Shown: piece by piece, positions 55,309 to 62,544 of the stretch
Layout of the letters: every line of letters starts with the position of its first letter
How positions within the stretch are numbered: the first letter of the stretch is position 1
Origin: Leptolyngbya sp. CCY15150
GTDB lineage: Bacteria; Cyanobacteriota; Cyanobacteriia; RECH01
DNA length: 64,000 bases
Direction of reading: 5' to 3'
Assembly: GCF_016888135.1 (NCBI RefSeq)
Contig: NZ_JACSWB010000172.1
Location: 1 to 64,000 of the forward strand
The notes under the pieces: generated by a model
Database searches by the model: none
What the model saw: the letters and a program-made list of their open reading frames with translations, nothing else
Told to the model about the DNA's origin: nothing
Program-made: the position numbers and the translations under genes

Positions 55309-55716
55309 CTAGGCATCTGGCTTCGAGGGTAGGGGGCGATCGCTGTAGTCGATGTCAATGGCAGCGGAGCCACCGATGGCCATCAGCCGCAGCATCGAGC
55401 CCATTTGCAACCATAGCAACCCACAGGTGGGAATCACCACGATCGCGCCCAGGGCAAAGCCAAACCACAGGGGCAGGCCAAACACACAGAGGCTGGATCC
55501 CATAAAAATGGTGGTGAACAGGGTCAGCCCTAGGTAGGTGATGATAATCTTGGGCGTTTTGTACTGAACATCAAACTCAACGCTGCGATCGGCGTCCCAA
55601 ATGGCTACCTGATACTCCAGCATATCTTTGAAGATGATGCCAAAAATGATCGCCAAAAAGTTGGATATCATGATCAGCGTGAACAGGGGTGGATTTACAA
55701 ATGGCTCTGGGTTCAT
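55309..55716 (-). CDS. Hypothetical membrane protein
   Basis: A 135-residue protein with three hydrophobic segments (about residues 12-28, 55-75 and 80-104) and a loop DADRSVEFDVQYKTPK. The C-terminus is charged (DIDYSDRPLPSKPDA). No domain recognised. The ATG is at the start of MNPEPFVNPPLFTL. It lies between wecB and the TPR gene in the same direction, but with gaps of about 70 and 100 bases, so an operon is uncertain. Confidence 0.7.
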   Translation of the reverse strand: MNPEPFVNPPLFTLIMISNFLAIIFGIIFKDMLEYQVAIWDADRSVEFDVQYKTPKIIITYLGLTLFTTIFMGSSLCVFGLPLWFGFALGAIVVIPTCGLLWLQMGSMLRLMAIGGSAAIDIDYSDRPLPSKPDA

Positions 55717-55816
55717 AGAAAATTACGTGATGTTAACATTTGTAACAATAGTATAGTCAACAATCGTCCCTCCCAACGGCCTTTGCTACCGGTCTTATGG
55801 CATGGGTGCTGGCGGA

Positions 55817-56245
55817 CTAGGCATCGGAACCCTTGAGGCGTCCTAAGTCCTGCTTAACCTGAGCAAGTCCATCGGGATTGTCGTTCAGGGCATAGGCATC
55901 ACAGGCCTGGAGGAGCGATCGCACCGCCTGGGGCTGCTGGTTGAGATTAGCCAAGGCCCGGCCTCGATTGTGAAACGCTTCAGCAAAATCGGGACTGTGC
56001 TGCAGGGCTTGGGTGAATGCATCCACGGCTTGGCTGTAGCGCTGGGCTTGGAATGCCGCGTAGCCTTTTTGGAAGCAAGCGATCGCTTCCGGTGGTTCGG
56101 TTCGCTCAGGTTCCACCAGAGCGATCGCTGCGGCAAAGGGCGGCGCTTGGCGGCCGGGCCCGTAGGCGCGCACCATCACGATTCCAGCAAAGAGGGCGAT
56201 ACCGCCGATGGTAATCAGCCAGGCGAGAAAATTAATGCGTTCCAT
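55817..56245 (-). CDS. Small TPR protein with membrane anchor
   Basis: A 142-residue protein: an N-terminal membrane helix (MERINFLAWLITIGGIALFAG, about residues 5-25), a linker, then two or three tetratricopeptide repeats (CFQKGYAAFQAQRYSQAVDA, then FAEAFHNRGRALANLNQQPQAV). The start at 56245 overlaps the end of the DUF815 gene by 14 bases; the frame is open from 56368 but its first part lies inside that gene and has no anchor. Probably a scaffold acting with the ATPase encoded upstream. Confidence 0.8.
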   Translation of the reverse strand: MERINFLAWLITIGGIALFAGIVMVRAYGPGRQAPPFAAAIALVEPERTEPPEAIACFQKGYAAFQAQRYSQAVDAFTQALQHSPDFAEAFHNRGRALANLNQQPQAVRSLLQACDAYALNDNPDGLAQVKQDLGRLKGSDA

Positions 56246-57596
56246 CAAGATGCACTCCGGGATTGAGGGTTTCGGCGCGTAGGGCATCCACACATTGGCG
56301 GGCAGTGCGCCCCGATCGCCCATTGTGACGAGTGGCCCATTGTAGGGCCCGCTGCTGGAGCATGTCATCAGGCAGATTCAACCCCGCCTGCTCTGCCAAA
56401 TGTCGGACGATCGCGAGGTAGGTGGTTTGATCCGCTGGCTCAAAGGTGAGGGTGAGGCCAAAGCGATCGCTAAAGGAAAGTTTTTCCTGCACCGTATCCC
56501 AGGCATGGATTTCATCGGCATCGCTAGGACGGGGGCGATCGCCAAAAAATTCGCGGATTAAATGGCGGCGATTCGACGTAGCATAGACCACTACATTTTG
56601 GGGACGGGCGGTGAGGTTGCCTTCCAGAACAACTTTCAGGGCTTTGTAGGCATCTTCCTCTTCTTCGAAGGACAGATCATCTACAAAAATGATGAACGAT
56701 TGGGGCAGATCCCGCAGGTGATCCACAATGGTGACTAGGTTGGCCAAATCGGACTTGGTGACCTCAATCAGCCGTAGCCCTTGGTCAGCGTAGCGATGCA
56801 GCAACGCCTTCACCAAGGATGATTTACCAGAACCCCGACTGCCGTAGAGCAACACAGGCAGGGCCGGTAGTCCGGCCAACAGGGCTTCGGTATTGCGCAA
56901 CAGAATTTGTTTTTGGTCGTCATAGCCCACGAGGGAGTCTAGATGCACCGGATCGGGGTAGGCAATGCCGAGGAACTGGCCGCTCTGCCAGCGCAGGGCG
57001 TGATAGTCGGCAAACAGGCCTACGCCGTGGTGGCGATAGTAGGCGGCGAGATCCGGCAGGGCGTCACCCCAGTCCTCCAATGTTGTCAGCGTTGTCCAGA
57101 TGGCGGGCGGACTATCAGCATCGGTGGCGCAGATTGTCCAGGCGGGCGGGGTGAGGGGGGCGATCGCTCCCACCCAGGCGGCCACCTGCTCTCCAGTGCA
57201 GCGGTAGAGGTGCTGCAGTTGCCGTAGGTCGTGGCGGGCTGCGTCGAGGATGGCGGGGGGAAGGGTGTCCCAGGTCTGGCGCTGGGCCAGCAGACTGAAG
57301 GGATTGGGCGATCGCACTATCTGAGTGAGGATGTAATCGGGCCAACTCTGGCCGCGTTGGGCAAGGGTTGAGAACCATTGGCCGTAGGCTTGGAGCACGG
57401 GAATGGGGTTGGGTGGCTCTTGGCTCAGGGTCTGCAGCAGGTGGAGAAATGCTTGGCCAGCCTCGTCTTGCAAGACGGATTGGTAGAGCAATAGCGCTGC
57501 AGCCTGGTGCTGAAGAGTGGGGATAGTCGGGTAGGACAACGAATCAGTCACAACTAGGGCAGAAAAAACGGCAGTAGATGGCTCAAGGTGCCTCAA
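56232..57596 (-). CDS. DUF815 AAA+ family ATPase
   Basis: A 454-residue protein with an N-terminal ~190-residue region of unknown fold and a C-terminal AAA+ domain of the DUF815 family. Walker A is YGSRGSGKSSLVKALL near residue 250, Walker B FIIFVDDLSFEEEE near 300, sensor 1 YATSNRRHLI near 340, and a DRFGLTL segment near 385 that usually carries the arginine finger. Function in the family is unknown. The frame starts at TTG 57596; a GTG at 57551 is an alternative. It overlaps the TPR gene by 14 bases, so they are probably co-translated. Confidence 0.88.
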   Translation of the reverse strand: MRHLEPSTAVFSALVVTDSLSYPTIPTLQHQAAALLLYQSVLQDEAGQAFLHLLQTLSQEPPNPIPVLQAYGQWFSTLAQRGQSWPDYILTQIVRSPNPFSLLAQRQTWDTLPPAILDAARHDLRQLQHLYRCTGEQVAAWVGAIAPLTPPAWTICATDADSPPAIWTTLTTLEDWGDALPDLAAYYRHHGVGLFADYHALRWQSGQFLGIAYPDPVHLDSLVGYDDQKQILLRNTEALLAGLPALPVLLYGSRGSGKSSLVKALLHRYADQGLRLIEVTKSDLANLVTIVDHLRDLPQSFIIFVDDLSFEEEEDAYKALKVVLEGNLTARPQNVVVYATSNRRHLIREFFGDRPRPSDADEIHAWDTVQEKLSFSDRFGLTLTFEPADQTTYLAIVRHLAEQAGLNLPDDMLQQRALQWATRHNGRSGRTARQCVDALRAETLNPGVHLDGTH

Positions 57597-57909
57597 AAGC
57601 TTAGCCCATTTGCTTCGCTTCAGTTCAACAGGTCTGCCGATAGAAGGCTGTTGCAGATGATGACGATGACCGGAGGACTTGCTCGCCCAGGCTAAAGATT
57701 TACATGGATGCCGCTGACGTTCAGGCTTGTGGCTGTAAAGATAGAAAAAGATCAGTATCCTTACGATTCTCTAGCGGGATATCACGAGCGGTGGGATAAC
57801 TCTTGAGATCTCCCATGCTAGGGTTACCCCCAGACAGGGTTCACAGGATTGGGGTGCATGACCTTCGCTAAGATTACTCATCCGTTCCAACGTCACAAGG
57901 TGGTTTATC
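57597..57909. other. Divergent intergenic region upstream of the TPS-CHAT gene
   Basis: About 310 bases between the DUF815 gene (minus) and the TPS-CHAT gene (plus). Only the last 17 bases before the ATG (CACAAGGTGGTT-ATC) are conserved with the second copy at 62528-62544, and they include AAGGTGG, a ribosome-binding site. No gene is present. Confidence 0.6.
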
Positions 57910-60900
57910 ATGGCTCAAAAGCTGGGACAGGAGCGATCGCTCTCCCAAGTAGGTGTGATCACGGTTATGGGATTGCTGTGGGTGTCGCTGCCCGTGCAGG
58001 CCCAAGTTACACCGGGGCAGGATGAACTGGGAACGGAGGTGCAACAACGGGGCGATCGCTTCCTCATCCAAGGCGGCACCTTGTCTGGAAATGGTGAAAA
58101 CCTGTTCCATAGCTTTGAAGACTTTGGGCTATCGCCAGGGCAGTTAGCCAACTTTCGCACCGATGCTGAGGTACAGACCATCCTGGGTCGGGTCGTAGGC
58201 GGTAATCCTTCGCTGATCGACGGTTTGATTCGGGTGACGGGCAGTAATGCTGACCTAGTGTTGATGAACCCGGCGGGCATCTTGTTTGGCCCCAATGCTC
58301 GGCTAGACGTTCCAGCATCCTTCACCGCCACCAGTGCCGATCGCATTACCTTCGGCGATCGCTTCTTCAGCAGCACCGAGAGCAGTGACTATCGCGCTTT
58401 GCTAGGACAACCCGATGGCTTCACCTTCCGATTGAGTGAACCGGGAGCGATCGTTAATGCGGGACGGCTGCAGGTGGATCCAGGTGCATCGATTACCCTC
58501 CTGGGCGGCACCGTAGTGAATACCGGCACGCTGATCGCCCCTGGCGGCACCATCACCCTAGCGGCGGTGGAGGGGGAGCAGTACGTACGTCTTCAATCCG
58601 AGGGCATGCTCCTCAGCCTTGACTTGGAAGCAGCTCCGACGACAGGTACACTACCGCTGAGCGCCCCCTCTCTGCCGGAACTGCTGACCCTCCCCGGTTT
58701 GCGCCATGCCACCGGCGTGCAGGTGAATCCAGACGGTACGGTGGTGCTCACCGGCTCTCAGATCGCCATTCCTACCGAGGCAGGGACAGCGATCGCTTCG
58801 GGACGCTTAACAACCGCGAGTGCTGAGTCTCAGGGATCTCAGATTAATATCCTGGGCGATCGCATTGGCGTTCTGGACGCTACCCTCAATGCTTCAGGGC
58901 CCACGGCGGGGCAGGTGCGTATCGGCGGTGGTTACCAGGGCAATGATCCGATTCCCAATGCCCAAACGACGGTGGTCAATGACGGTACCAGTATTCGTGC
59001 GAATGCCCTAACGCCCCAAGCCGAAGGAGGCGAGGTGGTGATCTGGTCAGACGGTACCACCAGCTTTGCCGGACAAGTTCTCTCGCGAGGAGGAAACGGT
59101 GGGCAAGGTGGCTCGGTGGAAATCTCCGGACGGGAGAATCTGCAGTTTCGTGGACAGGTGGATACCCGCACTCCCAACGGCACACCTGGCACCCTGCTGC
59201 TGGATCCAGAAAACATCCTGATCGTAGCCGGAGATGGCCCAGCTCCTGATGACAATCAACTGGCTGATCAACAAATCCTGGCGGGCGATGCGCCCGGCAG
59301 CACGTTTACCATTTCCCAAGCGGCGCTAGAAAATGCGCTGCAAAATGCCGATACGATTCTGGAAGCGACGAATGATATTCGCATCGAGCCCCTCAACGGC
59401 GGTGAGTTGTTCGGTACGTCCCTGGGTTACTCCCTCACCTTCATCGCTGATTCAGACAACAGCGGCGCGGGCACCTTTCGCATGAGCCGTAGCGATACTA
59501 TTTCCACCATCGGCGGCGATATCAATATTTCTGCAGCACGCATTATTGCAGGAAATCTCAACACCAACAATGACTTTGGGGTGGGTGGAACGGTTAATTT
59601 AATGGCCGGAGACTCCATTCTGGCTGGCAACATCTCAACCTCAGGCGAGTTTGCCGATTCTGGGGATGTGCGCATGATGGCTGGCGGCGATATCCAGGCT
59701 GGTGGAATCGACACCTTCCCCATCAGTGAGGGCGGCAATGTTGCTGGTGATGTCACCATCCTCAGCGTCAATGACCCTGACAATCCCACTGTGGATATTC
59801 GCGCCCTGCCCAATCTAAACAGGGCGACCAATCCCGCTGGGGATGTCACGGTTGAATACATCGATGCATCGAGCTTTTTTGGACAAGGGGGCGATGTCAC
59901 CCTCACAGGCGATCGCGTTTTGATTACAGGACGGACGTTTAATGAAGGGGGTGCGCCTAGTATTGATACCAGGGGCGATACTATTTTTGCCCCGACTGAA
60001 CCCACTGAACCTGGCCCCATTGAACCTGGCCCCATTGGCCCCGTCCTTCCCATGCCCATTGGCGATAGTAGTGGTCAGGTACGCATTACCCATGCGGGTG
60101 GCCCCGACAATGTGCCCTTTACCGTGGGGGATGTGTCTAACCTCAACGGTACGGCGTTTGATATTGTGACCGGCATGGTGACACTCACGGAGGGGACGGC
60201 CAATAGCGTATTTCCTGTGCCTGAGACCGGGGAGAATGTACGTACGTTTAATAACATCAGTGGTGATGAACGCATCCGTATTACTGGGGTGAATGCAGCG
60301 CCTACGCTAACGGCGATCGCCACTCCGATTGAGACCGATATCGACCAGCCCATTCGCCTAACCTATGAGGATTTGCAATTGCTGGTGGGCGATCGCAACA
60401 ATGACAATACGGTGGTGCGGTTGGTGGCAGTGATTGGGGAACTACGGCGCAATGGCGTCCTTCTCGTCCCCGGTGATATTATTTCTCCCGGTGATGAACT
60501 GGACTACCGTCCACCAGCAGGTGAAACGGGTCTGATTGCCGATGCTATTACCTTGAGTGCTGGAGATTTCAATCAGGGCGTTCCCATTTTGGCGGAATCT
60601 GACCCCGTGGCGATCGCGGTTAATATCCAGGTCGAGGAACCGCCTGAACCACCGGAGCCACCGGAGCCACCTGAACCACCCGAACCGCCGGAGCCACCGG
60701 AACCGCCGGAGCCGCCTGAACCACCCGAGCCGCCGGAGATCACGCTGCCACCAGGGGCCATTTGTCCACCGTTCTGTGGGGCCGAACCACCCGAACAGGC
60801 CCAGCCGCCCTTACCCAGCGAAAGTCCGATTCCCATCGCCACTATTGATGAAGGGCAAATTGTCCTGCAAACCATTGAGGAAGAAACCGGGGTCAAGCCT

Positions 60901-62088
60901 GCCATTCTCTATGTAGACTTTGTGCCCCAAACGCTAACGCTGCCCCATGACTTTAATGCGCTCGAAACAAGTACCACTGGCGATATTGCCGATCATTTAG
61001 ATCGCTTTATTGACCCAACGTTGCGAGTGATTCCAGAACCCAGTCCTGACGATATCTTAGAACTGCTGCTGGTGACCTCGTCTGGCAGTCCTATCCGAGT
61101 GACGGTGCCTGGCGTGACCCGCCAACAGGTGCAAGATATGGCCGACTCAATGCGCCAGCAGATTACTAATCGTCTGAGTCGTCCTGAGCAATATCTGCCG
61201 CCCTCTCAACAGCTTTACACCTGGCTGATTACGCCCATCTTGGCGGATCTGCAGGAGCAGGAGGTGGAAAATCTTGTCTTTATTATGACCGCGGGATTGC
61301 GATCGCTCCCCGTGGCGGCGCTCCATGATGGCAATCAGTTTCTGGTGGAGCAGTACAGCCTGGGTCTAATGCCCAGTCTCAGCCTCACGGATACCCGCTA
61401 TGTGGACATTCGCGACACGTCGGTGTTGGCCATGGGAGCCTCGGAGTTTACCGATCAACTGCCTCTTCCAGGGGTGCCCTTAGAAGTGCAGGGGATCACC
61501 GAGGATCTGTGGCGAGGACAAACCTTCTTGAATGAGGCGTTCACGTCAGATAATCTACGCTTCCAGCGATCGCAAACCCCCTATGGCATCGTCCATCTGG
61601 CCACCCACGGTGAGTTTAAGCCGGGCAATCTCGCTAATTCCTACATTCAACTGTGGGATCAGCAGCTTAGCCTAAGCGATATTCGTCAACTGGGGCTCGA
61701 CAGTCCGGCCGCGGAACTTTTGGTGCTCAGCGCTTGCCGCACGGCCTTGGGAGATGAAACGGCGGAACTGGGCTTTGCGGGCTCGGCGGTGCAGGCTGGG
61801 GTGAAGTCGGTGTTGGCTAGCCTTTGGTATGTGAGCGATCGCGCCACTCTGGTCTTTATGCGAGAGTTCTATACCCAACTGCGCACGGCTCCGGTTAAAA
61901 CCCATGCCCTGCAGGCTGCCCAACAGGCCATGCTCCAGGGTGATTGGCAGGTGGAACGAGGGCAGTTGGTCGACCGAGAGGGCGATCGCCTGATTTTGCC
62001 ACCTTCCCTAGTTTTCGATGGTAGTGGCGATGATCTGTCCCATCCTTTCTACTGGGCAGCCTTCACCATGGTGGGAAATCCTTGGTAG
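57910..62088 (+). CDS. Secreted TPS (filamentous haemagglutinin N-terminal)-CHAT protease protein
   Basis: A 1392-residue exported protein. A signal peptide (LPVQA cut after residue 31) is followed by a TPS/haemagglutination-activity domain (about 32-270) with NPAGILFGPNARLDVPASF. Glycine-rich beta-helix sequence continues to about 780, and a cadherin-like segment (APTLTAIATPIETDIDQPIR, about 795-905) follows. Next are eleven EPP triplets (910-942), then a C-terminal CHAT domain (about 1000-1392). CHAT is a caspase-like cysteine protease fold: the catalytic His is in HLATHGEF (1233) and Cys in LSACRTALG (1276). TPS proteins normally cross the outer membrane through a TpsB pore, which is not in this window. 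Both catalytic residues are intact, so it is predicted active. A near copy follows. Confidence 0.9.
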   Translation: MAQKLGQERSLSQVGVITVMGLLWVSLPVQAQVTPGQDELGTEVQQRGDRFLIQGGTLSGNGENLFHSFEDFGLSPGQLANFRTDAEVQTILGRVVGGNPSLIDGLIRVTGSNADLVLMNPAGILFGPNARLDVPASFTATSADRITFGDRFFSSTESSDYRALLGQPDGFTFRLSEPGAIVNAGRLQVDPGASITLLGGTVVNTGTLIAPGGTITLAAVEGEQYVRLQSEGMLLSLDLEAAPTTGTLPLSAPSLPELLTLPGLRHATGVQVNPDGTVVLTGSQIAIPTEAGTAIASGRLTTASAESQGSQINILGDRIGVLDATLNASGPTAGQVRIGGGYQGNDPIPNAQTTVVNDGTSIRANALTPQAEGGEVVIWSDGTTSFAGQVLSRGGNGGQGGSVEISGRENLQFRGQVDTRTPNGTPGTLLLDPENILIVAGDGPAPDDNQLADQQILAGDAPGSTFTISQAALENALQNADTILEATNDIRIEPLNGGELFGTSLGYSLTFIADSDNSGAGTFRMSRSDTISTIGGDINISAARIIAGNLNTNNDFGVGGTVNLMAGDSILAGNISTSGEFADSGDVRMMAGGDIQAGGIDTFPISEGGNVAGDVTILSVNDPDNPTVDIRALPNLNRATNPAGDVTVEYIDASSFFGQGGDVTLTGDRVLITGRTFNEGGAPSIDTRGDTIFAPTEPTEPGPIEPGPIGPVLPMPIGDSSGQVRITHAGGPDNVPFTVGDVSNLNGTAFDIVTGMVTLTEGTANSVFPVPETGENVRTFNNISGDERIRITGVNAAPTLTAIATPIETDIDQPIRLTYEDLQLLVGDRNNDNTVVRLVAVIGELRRNGVLLVPGDIISPGDELDYRPPAGETGLIADAITLSAGDFNQGVPILAESDPVAIAVNIQVEEPPEPPEPPEPPEPPEPPEPPEPPEPPEPPEPPEITLPPGAICPPFCGAEPPEQAQPPLPSESPIPIATIDEGQIVLQTIEEETGVKPAILYVDFVPQTLTLPHDFNALETSTTGDIADHLDRFIDPTLRVIPEPSPDDILELLLVTSSGSPIRVTVPGVTRQQVQDMADSMRQQITNRLSRPEQYLPPSQQLYTWLITPILADLQEQEVENLVFIMTAGLRSLPVAALHDGNQFLVEQYSLGLMPSLSLTDTRYVDIRDTSVLAMGASEFTDQLPLPGVPLEVQGITEDLWRGQTFLNEAFTSDNLRFQRSQTPYGIVHLATHGEFKPGNLANSYIQLWDQQLSLSDIRQLGLDSPAAELLVLSACRTALGDETAELGFAGSAVQAGVKSVLASLWYVSDRATLVFMREFYTQLRTAPVKTHALQAAQQAMLQGDWQVERGQLVDREGDRLILPPSLVFDGSGDDLSHPFYWAAFTMVGNPW
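60637..60735 (+). repeat. (EPP)11 coding repeat
   Basis: Eleven 9-base units of the form GARCCNCCN encode Glu-Pro-Pro eleven times, placed between the cadherin-like segment and the CHAT domain. Synonymous variation between units shows it is selected or old rather than a fresh slippage product. It should form an extended, stiff spacer. Confidence 0.9.
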
Positions 62089-62544
62089 GGACGAGAGCAT
62101 AGTCCTGGCTGCACGAGTGCGACCCAGTCTCCGATATCGGGCTATGGAATCGGGCTATGGAATCATGTGCAAACCCCTTGTCGTCTGGGCAAGGGGTTTT
62201 GCATAGGACAAGGCTCTCTGACTAGGTAATTTCCCACAGCAAACAACCGTACAATGTAGTCATCCATTTAGTCATCTCTATCTTGAGTTGCTTGCTGAAG
62301 GTGAGGTGAGGGCGATCGCTCAGATGATGGGATGCAAGAATCAGGATCACAGCCGATGGGAGCAGGAAGCTTTCAGCTTATGTCCTAGTCAGAGTCCTGG
62401 GTTTGTTCAACCTGCGCCACCGTCCTTGAACTCACCTGCCAATTTGCTTTAAGACCATCAGGCAACAGGGCCCGGTTCGTAGCCTAGTTCGCATCATGTC
62501 GCTCATCGTCACATATCCGGTCTACTATCACAAGGTGGTTCATC
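62089..62544. other. Spacer between the tandem TPS genes
   Basis: About 455 bases holding a terminator (62169-62202) and then non-coding sequence. The final 17 bases before the second ATG (CACAAGGTGGTTCATC) repeat those before the first gene. No coding frame of note. Confidence 0.6.
62169..62202 (+). terminator. Intrinsic terminator after the TPS-CHAT gene
   Basis: GCAAACCCCTTG (62169-62180) pairs with CAAGGGGTTTTGC (62190-62202) with one bulged T, 9-base loop. The 3' arm supplies TTTT. It lies 80 bases after the stop codon, so the second copy needs its own promoter. Confidence 0.8.

Noticed and set aside
59427-60059. 210-codon minus-strand frame opposite the TPS-CHAT gene
   Set aside because: It is antisense to a well-supported gene, has a low-complexity Met/Pro/Ser composition and no ribosome-binding site; it arises from the repeat-rich coding strand.
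60637-60735. Short regular repeat array considered as CRISPR
   Set aside because: Units are 9 bases with no spacers and are in frame inside a gene, coding for EPP.
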